Shown here piece by piece: positions 8,118 through 16,307 of a stretch of 64,000 nt of DNA (its first letter is position 1; every line of letters starts with the position of its first letter). A program made the translations under genes and the position numbers. The DNA is from Aliishimia ponticola (GTDB lineage Bacteria; Pseudomonadota; Alphaproteobacteria; Rhodobacterales; Rhodobacteraceae): contig NZ_SRKY01000002.1 in the NCBI RefSeq assembly GCF_004803475.1, forward strand, positions 248,001 through 312,000, in the 5' to 3' direction. The notes below the pieces were generated by a model. The model worked only from the letters and a program-made list of their open reading frames with translations. It had not been told where the DNA came from and ran no database searches.

Positions 8118-8861
8118 CTAAAGATTGGCGGCGCGCAGGGCGCCGTCAAGCAGGGGGGCGAGCCTGTCGGCCCAATAAAGTTGCCCGGCCTCATCCGCGA
8201 TCAGGTCGTTGCGCAGTTCGATCAGGACGTTGGGGCGGCCATGGGCAAGTGCGTGGCGGTCCACCGCGTCCCCGGGCAAATGGCCGGAATAGGGTTCGTT
8301 ATCGCCGACGGTCAGGTCTGGTTCGGCGTGCAGCAAATCCAGCAGCGGGCGCGCCAACCGGCTGTCATGGGCGTAAAGAACGCCGACTTGCCAGGGGCGC
8401 GGCGGACGACCCTTCAGTTGCGGCGTGAAGGAATGGACAGAGCATAGAACCGCACCGGGCCGGGCCATCATATCGGCCAGCGCGCGATGATAGGGCCGGT
8501 AGCACCGGTCAAGCCGTTCTTCCCGTTCGGTTTCCCCTGCGTAGCGGTTTGCCGGGATGATCGTGCCGTCATACAGCTTCATCAGCAGCGTGGGATCGTC
8601 TTCGCCCCGGTTCGGGTCGATCACGAGACGCGAGAAGTTGGAACAGATCACGGGGCTGTCCAGCAATTCGCCCAGCCGTTTGGCAACGCCCGCGCCGCCC
8701 ACGTCCCACGCGATATGCCGCCCCATGTCGGAAGCGGGCAGGCCAAGGTCGCCGCCATTCACAAAGGGCGGTACGGTGTTTGCGGCGTGATCACAGCTGA
8801 CGCACCAGCGCCCGGTTCTGTCTTCGCCTTCGGTGAAAAATGGCGTGTATGTCATGGTCAT
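8118..8861 (-). CDS. N-formylglutamate amidohydrolase family protein
   Basis: The 247-aa protein fits the FGase family (hutG type), zinc enzymes that hydrolyse N-formyl-L-glutamate to formate and L-glutamate. Visible motifs are CDHAANTVP, FSRLVIDPNR, VHSFTPQLKG and NVLIELRNDLI. The start is uncertain between ATGs at 8861 and 8855, since neither has a clear ribosome binding site; a further N-terminal extension overlapping the pyk promoter is unlikely. No other histidine-degradation genes are near. The D-Glu operon next door raises the possibility that it acts on N-acyl-glutamate (inference). Confidence 0.85.
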   Translation of the reverse strand: MTMTYTPFFTEGEDRTGRWCVSCDHAANTVPPFVNGGDLGLPASDMGRHIAWDVGGAGVAKRLGELLDSPVICSNFSRLVIDPNRGEDDPTLLMKLYDGTIIPANRYAGETEREERLDRCYRPYHRALADMMARPGAVLCSVHSFTPQLKGRPPRPWQVGVLYAHDSRLARPLLDLLHAEPDLTVGDNEPYSGHLPGDAVDRHALAHGRPNVLIELRNDLIADEAGQLYWADRLAPLLDGALRAANL

Positions 8862-8943
8862 GTCATCCAAGGGCCGCCTATACGAGTTGATCCCGGAAGG
8901 GAATTGCATGATAACGCTAACAAGCTCTGCGGGAGGTTTGAAC

Positions 8944-10389
8944 ATGAAGCGCACGCGTAACGTCAAGATCGTAGCGACACTGGGGCCGGCATCGGACAAT
9001 TACGACATGATCCGGACCTTGCACGAGCGGGGCGCGGATGTGTTTCGGCTCAACTGCTCCCACGGTACGCATGAGGAATTGGCCGAGCGCCACCGCATGA
9101 TCCGCAAGGTGGAAGAGGACCTGAACTCGCCGATCGGGATTCTGGCCGATTTGCAGGGGCCGAAGCTGCGGGTCGGTGCCTTCGCGAATGGGAGCGAGGA
9201 ACTGGTGGAAGGCGCGGCCTTTCGCTTTGACCTCGATCCGGCGGAAGGCAGCGCGACCCGTGTGACATTGCCCCACCCAGAGATTTTCGCAGCCCTCGCC
9301 CCGGGTGCGACCTTGCTGGTCAATGATGGCAAAATCCGCGTGAAGGTCGATGCCTGCGGCGCGGATTTTGCGGATTGTACCGTTGTGACGGGGGGCACGA
9401 TCTCCAACCGGAAGGGCGTGAACGTGCCGGATGTGGAATTGCCGCTGGCCGCGCTGAGCGACAAGGACCGGGCCGATCTGGATTTCGTCTGCGAGCTTGG
9501 GGTCGATTGGGTAGCGTTGTCTTTCGTCCAGCGTCCAGGCGACGTGGAAGAAGCGCGCGAATTGATCAAGGGGCGCGCAGCGGTGCTGTCCAAGATCGAA
9601 AAGCCCAACGCGGTTGACCGCTTTGACGAGATCCTGAAGGTCAGCGACGGTATCATGGTGGCGCGCGGCGATCTGGGCGTTGAGTTGCCCGTGCAGAACG
9701 TGCCGCCGATCCAAAAGCGCCTCGTGCGGAAGTGCCGGACTGCGGCCAAGCCGGTGATCGTCGCGACGCAGATGCTGGAAAGCATGATCGAAAGCCCGAT
9801 GCCCACACGGGCCGAGGTTTCGGACGTGGCGACCGCGATCTATGAGGGCGCGGATGCGGTCATGCTCAGCGCAGAAAGTGCCGCGGGTCAGTACCCGATC
9901 GAAGCAGTGACGACGATGAACAATGTCGCCACCGAAGTGGAACAGGACCCGACCTACACCCAGATTATCGAGGCGTCGCGCCATGCGGCCCGGACCACGG
10001 TGGCGCACGGGATCGTGGCGGCCGCGCGCGAAATCGCGGAGACGACGGATATCAAGGCGATCTGCTGCTATACCCAGTCGGGCACCACGGCGCTGCTGAC
10101 GGCGCGCGAACGTCCGCGCGTGCCGATCCTTGCGCTGACACCGCTGAAGGAAACCGCGCGCCGGTTGGCGCTGAGCTGGGGCACCAACTGTGTCATCACC
10201 GGCGGGTTGGAACGGTTCAAGATGGCCGTGGTCAATGCGGCCCGTGCGGCGCGCGAACAGGGCTATGCCGATAAAGAGGACCAGATTCTCGTGACTGCGG
10301 GCGTGCCGTTCAACGTGGCCGGGACCACCAACATCCTGCGCGTCGCCCCCTGTGATGAGCGTTTGATTTACGCGACCGATCCGGAATAA
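8944..10389 (+). CDS. pyk: Pyruvate kinase
   Basis: Pyruvate kinase makes pyruvate and ATP from phosphoenolpyruvate and ADP at the end of glycolysis. The start at 8944 gives 481 aa and sits 7 nt past a GGGAGG ribosome binding site; an upstream extension is not conserved. Family motifs are clear: RTRNVKIVATLGPAS, FRLNCSHG, LADLQGPKLRVG, the active-site region VLSKIEKPNAVDRFDEI, GIMVARGDLGVELP and VIVATQMLESMI. The C-terminal allosteric domain is complete. Confidence 0.96.
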   Translation: MKRTRNVKIVATLGPASDNYDMIRTLHERGADVFRLNCSHGTHEELAERHRMIRKVEEDLNSPIGILADLQGPKLRVGAFANGSEELVEGAAFRFDLDPAEGSATRVTLPHPEIFAALAPGATLLVNDGKIRVKVDACGADFADCTVVTGGTISNRKGVNVPDVELPLAALSDKDRADLDFVCELGVDWVALSFVQRPGDVEEARELIKGRAAVLSKIEKPNAVDRFDEILKVSDGIMVARGDLGVELPVQNVPPIQKRLVRKCRTAAKPVIVATQMLESMIESPMPTRAEVSDVATAIYEGADAVMLSAESAAGQYPIEAVTTMNNVATEVEQDPTYTQIIEASRHAARTTVAHGIVAAAREIAETTDIKAICCYTQSGTTALLTARERPRVPILALTPLKETARRLALSWGTNCVITGGLERFKMAVVNAARAAREQGYADKEDQILVTAGVPFNVAGTTNILRVAPCDERLIYATDPE

Positions 10390-10422
10390 GCTGTCTTCTG
10401 ATGGTTTAATCGGAATGACTTT

Positions 10423-10647
10423 ATGCAACCTGATCTGGCGCTTGTGCTTGGTATTATTCTGGCGACGTTCTCGATCCCCTCAGTGATCTCTGCCATGTCG
10501 GACAGCCGCGCGCCGCGGGCCTCTGCCGTCAGCATTTTGATCGCGGGCGGATTGATCCTGTGGGCGCTGCGCACACAACCCGGTGGGTATACTTGGCCGG
10601 ACATCCCCGAAGTCTTCGTTCGGGTTCTGGCCGACTTCATGAACTGA
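10423..10647 (+). CDS. Small membrane protein, unknown function
   Basis: This 74-aa ORF begins 33 nt after pyk. It has two hydrophobic segments (about residues 5-25 and 37-49) joined by a short basic loop, so it should span the inner membrane twice. I do not recognise a named family. Position and codon use suggest a real gene, possibly co-transcribed with pyk. Confidence 0.6.
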   Translation: MQPDLALVLGIILATFSIPSVISAMSDSRAPRASAVSILIAGGLILWALRTQPGGYTWPDIPEVFVRVLADFMN

Positions 10648-10761
10648 CCCAGCGTCACCGACGTCACGGCACTTCCCGCCGGAACGGCGGGCAGGGCCTT
10701 GAGCGTGCCTGCGCGGGTCGTTACGCCTGTAACCGAAACACCGGGAGAGAGGATTCAGCCC

Positions 10762-11793
10762 ATGGCACAGACAACCGACACCAACCGCCGCGTCGTTCTG
10801 AACGAGCGCCCCGTCGGGACCCCTGACGAGAACACGTTGCGGATGGAAACCGGCCCCGTGCCGGAACCGGGCGCGGGCGAGATGCTGATCCGCACCGTCT
10901 ACCTGTCGCTGGACCCCTATATGCGCGGGCGCATGAGCGACGCCAAATCCTATGCGGAGCCGGTGGCGATTGGCGGCGTGATGACCGGGCAGGTCGTTGG
11001 CCAAGTGGTCGCGTCGAATAACGAGAAATTCGCGGCAGGTGACTACGTGTTGTCGCCAAGCGGCTGGCAGGATTACTTCGTGTCCAATGGCGACATGGTG
11101 ATGAACCTTGGCCAGAATCCCGAAAATCCCTCCTGGTCCTTGGGGATTCTGGGGATGCCGGGCTACACCGCTTATGCGGGCCTGTTGAAAATCGGCGAGC
11201 CGAAACCGGGCGAAACGGTGGTCGTCGCGGCGGCGGCTGGTCCGGTGGGCGCGACGGTGGGGCAGATCGCCAAGCTGAAAGGGTGCCGCGTCGTCGGGAT
11301 CGCGGGCGGTGCAGAGAAATGCGCGCATGTGGTCGACAAGCTGGGTTTCGATGTCTGTCTCGATCACCGCGCCGATGATTTCGCAAAGCAGCTCAAGGAC
11401 GCCTGCCCGGACGGGATCGACGTGTATTTCGAAAATGTGGGCGGCAAGGTGCTTTATGCAGTGCTGCCGCTGCTGAACCCATTCGCGCGGATGCCGGTAT
11501 GCGGCATGGTGGCGTGGTACAACATGCCGGGCCTGCCGGATGGGCCGGATATGGGGCCAGCAATTCTGGGCACGATCCTGCGGATGAAGGTGAAGGTCGA
11601 AGGGTTCATCATCTTCGACAGCTTCGGGCCCGAAGTGTACAAGGAATTCGCCGCCGAGATGACCGGCTGGCTGAAAGAGGGAAAGGTCCAGTACCGCGAG
11701 CAAGTCGTCGAAGGGCTGGAAAACGCGCCCGAGGCACTCAATGACGTGCTGACCGGGCGCAGCTTTGGCAAGATGGTCGTCAAGGTCGGTTAA
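10762..11793 (+). CDS. NADP-dependent oxidoreductase, MDR/PTGR family
   Basis: This 343-aa medium-chain dehydrogenase/reductase lacks catalytic zinc ligands and resembles the leukotriene B4 12-hydroxydehydrogenase/CurA group, which reduce alpha,beta-unsaturated ketones with NADPH. Typical segments are VYLSLDPYMRGRM, GMPGYTAYAGLL, the Rossmann AAAGPVGATVGQIAKLKG and VDVYFENVGGKVL-like DVYFENVGG. The start follows a GGGAGAGAGGA ribosome binding site; an upstream in-frame extension was not used. It converges with the decarboxylase gene. Confidence 0.9.
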   Translation: MAQTTDTNRRVVLNERPVGTPDENTLRMETGPVPEPGAGEMLIRTVYLSLDPYMRGRMSDAKSYAEPVAIGGVMTGQVVGQVVASNNEKFAAGDYVLSPSGWQDYFVSNGDMVMNLGQNPENPSWSLGILGMPGYTAYAGLLKIGEPKPGETVVVAAAAGPVGATVGQIAKLKGCRVVGIAGGAEKCAHVVDKLGFDVCLDHRADDFAKQLKDACPDGIDVYFENVGGKVLYAVLPLLNPFARMPVCGMVAWYNMPGLPDGPDMGPAILGTILRMKVKVEGFIIFDSFGPEVYKEFAAEMTGWLKEGKVQYREQVVEGLENAPEALNDVLTGRSFGKMVVKVG

Positions 11794-11888
11794 GGCGCCG
11801 CCCCGCGAAATGCGCACGCCCCGGTGGCTCCCACCTGCCGGGACGTGTGAGTCCAGTCGCCTCCCTTCGACCGGACCTGCATCCCACG

Positions 11889-13067
11889 TTACAGGACGAT
11901 AACGTCCAGCGGCGGGAACCCGTTGAAGCCGATCGTGGCATAGGTCGTCGTATAGGCGCCGCAGTTGCGGATCACGACACGGTCACCGGCTGTCAGGGAC
12001 AGGGGCAGCATGACCGGGCGGTTTTCATAAAGCACATCGGCGCTGTCGCAGCTGGGACCGGCCAGAACGCAGGGGCCCATCGGCTCTGCATCCTTGGCGG
12101 TTTCGATGCGATAGCGGATCGCTTCGTCCATGGTTTCGGCCAGCCCCGAGAATTTACCGATATCAAGATACACCCAGCGATGCACATCCGCGTCGGATTT
12201 GCGCGCGACCAGCAGCGTTTCGGCGACGATGTGACCGGCTTCGGCGACCAGCCCCCGGCCCGGCTCTGCCATGACATAGGGGACTTTGCCGAAACGGCGG
12301 GTGACTTCCGCCATCACGGCGGCCGCATAGGCGCGCGGCGCCATCACGTCTTCATCATAGCTGGCGGGGAAACCGCCACCGATATTCAGCAGTTCCATGC
12401 TGTGACCGGCAGCAATCGCGGCGTTCCATGTTTCGGCAATGCGATCCAGCACAGGGGCCCAGAATTCCGGCAGGCGGGTCTGGCTGCCCACGTGAAAGCT
12501 GACACCCACGGGGAACAGGCCAAGACCAGCGGCAAGGTCCATCAGCACGAGCGCGGTGTCCGGCGCGCAGCCGAATTTGCGCGACAGCGGCCAGTCGGCT
12601 TGGCTGGCTTCGACCAGAAGGCGGATATAGACGCGGGCGCCGGGCGCATGTGCTGCGATCTTGCGCAGTTCTTCCTCGGAATCGGCGGCGAACAGGGTGA
12701 TGCCCACGCCATGCGCATAAGCGATGTCGGATGCGCGTTTCACGGTGTTGCCGAAAGAAATATCGCTGGGTTTGGCGCCTTGTTGCAGGCACAGCGCGAT
12801 TTCCGCGCGCGAGGCGGCGTCAAAGCGGCTGCCACGGGCCACAAGGGTCGCGATGATCTCCGGCTCCGGGTTGGCTTTTACGGCATAGTGGATATGCGCA
12901 TCGCCTAGACCTTGGGACAGCGCATCATAGCGGCCTGCGACCAGCGCGCGGTCAAGCACCAGTGTCGGGCGTTCGAACTGACGTGCGGCGATATAGGTGT
13001 CGATGGAACGATCACGAGCGGGTACGGGAACGCTCCCGCTGAAGAGCGGAGTTTGAAAAGCGGTCAT
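11889..13067 (-). CDS. Ornithine/lysine-type decarboxylase (PLP fold type III)
   Basis: This 392-aa group IV decarboxylase should convert ornithine to putrescine (some homologues also accept lysine). YAVKANPEPE holds the PLP lysine (K64), HVGSQ and LNIGGGFP bind the cofactor, and GPSCDSADVLY holds the catalytic Cys (C340) and Asp of eukaryote-like ornithine decarboxylases. A GGAG ribosome binding site precedes the ATG. Its leader is long and able to fold into several hairpins, as expected of the alphaproteobacterial speF leader. Confidence 0.9.
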   Translation of the reverse strand: MTAFQTPLFSGSVPVPARDRSIDTYIAARQFERPTLVLDRALVAGRYDALSQGLGDAHIHYAVKANPEPEIIATLVARGSRFDAASRAEIALCLQQGAKPSDISFGNTVKRASDIAYAHGVGITLFAADSEEELRKIAAHAPGARVYIRLLVEASQADWPLSRKFGCAPDTALVLMDLAAGLGLFPVGVSFHVGSQTRLPEFWAPVLDRIAETWNAAIAAGHSMELLNIGGGFPASYDEDVMAPRAYAAAVMAEVTRRFGKVPYVMAEPGRGLVAEAGHIVAETLLVARKSDADVHRWVYLDIGKFSGLAETMDEAIRYRIETAKDAEPMGPCVLAGPSCDSADVLYENRPVMLPLSLTAGDRVVIRNCGAYTTTYATIGFNGFPPLDVIVL

Positions 13068-13194
13068 GTCATCTCCAAAAGGAAAGGGTCCCCGTTGACA
13101 GGGGCGCGGCTTTAGTTTCAGAGACGTTACCGTCGCTACGTAAACGCGGGCAGGGTTGACCGGCCAGAGGCGCGTGCGTTGGCGTCTGAGCGCC
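13068..13194 (-). ncRNA. Structured 5' leader of the decarboxylase, candidate speF leader RNA
   Basis: Three consecutive hairpins can form in the transcript ahead of the decarboxylase: GGCG/CGCC (13181-13194), GACG/CGTC closed by a GUAA tetraloop of the GNRA class (13123-13134), and CCCC/GGGG with a UGUCAAC loop (13090-13104). The last lies just before a CCUUUUGGAG ribosome binding site. The speF RNA motif is known upstream of this gene family in Alphaproteobacteria. I could not check a covariance match, so the class is inferred from position. Confidence 0.45.
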
Positions 13195-13302
13195 TTCTAC
13201 GCTTTTTGTGATCCTGCACAATTGCAATTTCGGAATGGGGTTCATGTTCTCAGCGCATGGCTGGCGGCGCCCGCGCATCCGATGCGCCTTGCAGGTTTTG
13301 TC

Positions 13303-13331
13303 TTGCCAAACAGGGCCCGTCATCCTATAGG
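13303..13331 (+). promoter_or_regulatory. Probable sigma-70 promoter of rpmI-rplT
   Basis: TTGCCA (13303-13308) and TATAGG (13326-13331) are 17 bp apart, 75 bp upstream of the rpmI start. The rest of 13195-13302 shows no gene. Confidence 0.5.
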
Positions 13332-13406
13332 GCGGCTTCGTTTGCGCGGCCGGCCAGTGTGGCATGCCGAGTCGCGCGTTAAAAGACCCGTAAAAAGGAG
13401 ACCGAA

Positions 13407-13607
13407 ATGCCCAAGATGAAGACCAAGTCGAGCGCCAAGAAGCGCTTCAAGGTGACGGCCACCGGTAAGGTGATCGGCGGTCAGGCTGGCAAGCGCCACG
13501 GCATGATCAAACGTCACAAGAAATTCATTCGCGACGCACGCGGCACGACGACGCTCAGCGCTCCCGATGCCAAAATCATCAAGGGCTATATGCCCTACGA
13601 TCGCTGA
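13407..13607 (+). CDS. rpmI: 50S ribosomal protein L35
   Basis: This 66-aa basic protein starts [20 protein letters not shown], the L35 signature, and ends in the usual KGYMPYDR-type tail. It follows an AAAGGAG ribosome binding site and is 15 nt upstream of rplT. In many bacteria infC precedes it; infC is not present here. Confidence 0.97.
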   Translation: MPKMKTKSSAKKRFKVTATGKVIGGQAGKRHGMIKRHKKFIRDARGTTTLSAPDAKIIKGYMPYDR

Positions 13608-13622
13608 TAGGAGGCTGCTGAT

Positions 13623-13988
13623 ATGTCCCGAGTCAAAGGTGGAACCACAACCCACGCCCGTCACAAGAAGGTCATCAAGGCGGCGAAAGGCTATTACGGC
13701 CGTCGCAAGAGCACCTTCAAAGTCGCACGTCAGGCCGTCGATAAAGCGAACCAATACGCAACTCGCGACCGTAAGAACCGCAAGCGCAATTTCCGCGCCC
13801 TGTGGATTCAGCGGATCAACGCGGCTGTGCGTTCGCATGACGAAGCGCTGACATATTCCCGCTTCATCAACGGCCTGAACCTGGCCGGTATCGAAGTGGA
13901 CCGTAAAGTGCTGGCGGATCTCGCCGTGCATGAACCGGAAGCATTTGCTGCCATCGTCGATCAGGCGAAAGGCGCGCTGAGCGCCTGA
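13623..13988 (+). CDS. rplT: 50S ribosomal protein L20
   Basis: L20 is an early-assembly 23S rRNA-binding protein. The 121-aa sequence contains [38 protein letters not shown] and the C-terminal globular domain [11 protein letters not shown]. It is co-transcribed with rpmI and closed by a strong terminator. Confidence 0.97.
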   Translation: MSRVKGGTTTHARHKKVIKAAKGYYGRRKSTFKVARQAVDKANQYATRDRKNRKRNFRALWIQRINAAVRSHDEALTYSRFINGLNLAGIEVDRKVLADLAVHEPEAFAAIVDQAKGALSA

Positions 13989-14013
13989 TTTTCAGGCCAG
14001 CGACAAAGCTATG

Positions 14014-14042
14014 AAACCCGCCCCGCAAGGGCGGGTTTTTTC
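14014..14042 (+). terminator. Rho-independent terminator of rpmI-rplT
   Basis: AACCCGCCC pairs with GGGCGGGTT over a CGCAA loop and is followed by TTTTTT. It begins 26 nt past the rplT stop. Confidence 0.9.
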
Positions 14043-14066
14043 GTTCTGCATCACCGGGTGCGCCTG

Positions 14067-14936
14067 TTACTCTACCGGGGCGAATTTCGTTCCGGTCCAG
14101 CCCCAGTTCTCAATGCAGGTTCCGTTCGGGCAGGTCTGCCGCAGCGCGGTTGACCGCATCGGGTAGGGGCCGCCATCGGGCCAGACCTCCAGCCCCACAT
14201 TCAGGATGCCTTGCGCAAAGCCGGACGGGGTGAAGGTGGACGATGTCCAGACGTCTGATGTGCACATCGCCGCGCCGCAAAACCCCGCGCCGCGCCGCAT
14301 CCCCACATAGCTTGGCGCGGTGCATTGGATCATGCCCCAGTGAATGATGTAGTCGAACGCCCCATCTCCATCGAGATCACTTTCCACCACCGCGCCGGGA
14401 TCGGGGGCATAACTGCCTTTGCAGGCCTGGGCGATTTTTCCGAACACGAAGTCGCGCGACAGGCGGGCCTGCGCCGCGGGAAGCTGCCCCGGTCCGCATT
14501 CGGCCAGCACGTTGGATAGCATCGCGCGCGAGCCGCGCAGGCGGAATTCGGTCAGGCCATTGTGCGGCGCGGCGACTGTGACAGAGCTATGCCGCGACAA
14601 TTGCTCGGCCAATTCTGCGGTCAGGGGGCCGGTCCAGCCCGGTTCTGCCACGGCTGTCTCAAACTGGGCGCGCATCCGCAATGATTTGCCGGGGAAGTTG
14701 AAGAAAACGTCGCCTTCCTGGTCGGTGGGCAGCGATTGCATCGGCTCAAACGTGAACATCGCCCCTTGCGGGGAACAATCCGCCGTCAGTGTATCGATCC
14801 CACCCTGCATCGACCGGCCCAGCACCCAAGCCGCGTTGCTGCGAAATTCCGTATTGCCATAGAACCATTGCCCAAAGGTCTGCGCCTGCGCCGCGCCAGA
14901 GGCCAGCGCGAGGCACAGGAAGAATAACCGGTTCAT
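14067..14936 (-). CDS. Exported protein of unknown function
   Basis: The 289-aa protein starts MNRLFFLCLALASGAAQAQ, a Sec signal peptide with an AQA cleavage site, so it should be periplasmic or secreted. The body has six to eight cysteines and one calcium-loop-like motif, ESDLDGDGAFDYIIHWG. I do not recognise a family. It is the first of three neighbouring minus-strand envelope genes lying between rplT and pheS. Confidence 0.75.
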   Translation of the reverse strand: MNRLFFLCLALASGAAQAQTFGQWFYGNTEFRSNAAWVLGRSMQGGIDTLTADCSPQGAMFTFEPMQSLPTDQEGDVFFNFPGKSLRMRAQFETAVAEPGWTGPLTAELAEQLSRHSSVTVAAPHNGLTEFRLRGSRAMLSNVLAECGPGQLPAAQARLSRDFVFGKIAQACKGSYAPDPGAVVESDLDGDGAFDYIIHWGMIQCTAPSYVGMRRGAGFCGAAMCTSDVWTSSTFTPSGFAQGILNVGLEVWPDGGPYPMRSTALRQTCPNGTCIENWGWTGTKFAPVE

Positions 14937-15004
14937 ATCAATGCCCGTTCTGCTGAAATAAACTGCCCCAAGCGTCACATGCGCTTTGGCGCAGCGTCAA
15001 GCGT

Positions 15005-16225
15005 TCAGGGGCGTGCGCGGATCATCTTGAAGAATTCATCGCGTTTCATGGGGGCGCGCGCTTCTCCCGGAATGCCCATGAACAACTTATCCATGTCGAG
15101 GATCGGCGTCATGTCGACACCGGGCAGATCGGGCGCCCGCAGAATGTGCACACTGTCCATATCCGCAAGGATCGACAGATCCAGTGGCTGTTGTGGCAAT
15201 GTCAGGCTGGTCAGATCGGTGTGCTGTTCCAGCACCGAAATGTCGGTGACGCCGGTTTGCTTGAACAGCAGTTTGCGCAGGGCGGGCAGGTCCGTCAGTG
15301 GCGAGATATCGGTGACGGGCGTTTCGTTGAACACAAGTTCGTGCAACTTGGGCAGGCCGGTGAGCGCGGACAGGTCGCTTACCTGTGTTTTCTGAAGCTC
15401 GATAATCTTCAGTTCACGCTTTCCCGCCAGCGCGGAGATGTCGGCCAGCGCCGATCTTTCAGCGTGAAGCTCCTTCAGCTTGGTCGCGTTCTCCAACCCG
15501 TCCAGCGAGGTCACGGCGCTTTTGTTCATATAAAGCACTTCCAGCTCGGTCAGGCGGTGCAGCGCCGCGATACTGGTGGCCGGTGCGCCCGCGATATCCA
15601 GGAATTTCAGGCCCGTGTTATTCTCAATCGGGCTCAGGTCTGTGACCCCCGACCAAAACATGATCAGTGTCTCAAGGCTTGAGAGCGCGCGCAGCTCTTC
15701 GATGGAGGTCACATCCGTGTCGCCGATATTGAGGTATCTCAGCCCCGTCATGCCGGCCACGGGCAGGGCGGTCAGCCAGTCGTTATACCGCAGGTTCAGG
15801 CTGATCAGCGCCGTTTGCCGCGCCACAGGCGCCATGTCGGTTTGCGCGATGTCGAGAAGCCCAAGCCTTTGCAGTTCGGGCAGATCGTCCAGAAACGCCA
15901 GATCGGTTAAGGCCACCCCGTCGATCCACAGCCGTTGAAGCTTTGGCATCTGTGCGATCGGGCTGCCATCAATAACAGCGTCAAAACGCAGCGCTGTTGA
16001 GATCGACAGGTCGGTCACATCCGGGAATTGGCTGAGCACGGCCAGATCGTCGGCGTCTTTGCCAAGCCGCAGCTTCAGCTTGGTGCTGTCTGTGGCAATG
16101 CAGGCCTCGCCCACCGTGACGCAGGATTGCGCCAGCGACGTTTGGGGCAGGGCAAGGGTCATCAGACACAGGCCGGCGCACAGGCTGATGGAACGGCTGA
16201 AAATCCGGGTAAGATACTGGCGCAT
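15005..16225 (-). CDS. Exported leucine-rich-repeat protein
   Basis: After a signal peptide (cleavage after SLAQ), this 406-aa protein consists of about 14 short leucine-rich repeats of roughly 20-23 residues, with units such as LSSLETLIMFWSGVTDLSPI and LPKLHELVFNETPVTDISPL. The T-D-L/I-S-P-L pattern is that of internalin-type (bacterial 22-residue) repeats, giving a curved solenoid for protein binding. A CVTVGEAC cysteine pair caps the N-terminus. No anchor is visible, so it is probably periplasmic or secreted. Confidence 0.85.
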   Translation of the reverse strand: MRQYLTRIFSRSISLCAGLCLMTLALPQTSLAQSCVTVGEACIATDSTKLKLRLGKDADDLAVLSQFPDVTDLSISTALRFDAVIDGSPIAQMPKLQRLWIDGVALTDLAFLDDLPELQRLGLLDIAQTDMAPVARQTALISLNLRYNDWLTALPVAGMTGLRYLNIGDTDVTSIEELRALSSLETLIMFWSGVTDLSPIENNTGLKFLDIAGAPATSIAALHRLTELEVLYMNKSAVTSLDGLENATKLKELHAERSALADISALAGKRELKIIELQKTQVSDLSALTGLPKLHELVFNETPVTDISPLTDLPALRKLLFKQTGVTDISVLEQHTDLTSLTLPQQPLDLSILADMDSVHILRAPDLPGVDMTPILDMDKLFMGIPGEARAPMKRDEFFKMIRARP

Positions 16226-16307
16226 GATTGAAAACGTCCTCCTCGTCGCGGGGGCACTTTATCGTTTTTAAGTGGCCCTGCAACGCGGCATCGGCGCAGT
16301 TGCGCGG

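Noticed and set aside
8917-10428. 503-aa open frame on the minus strand
   Set aside because: Antisense to pyk.
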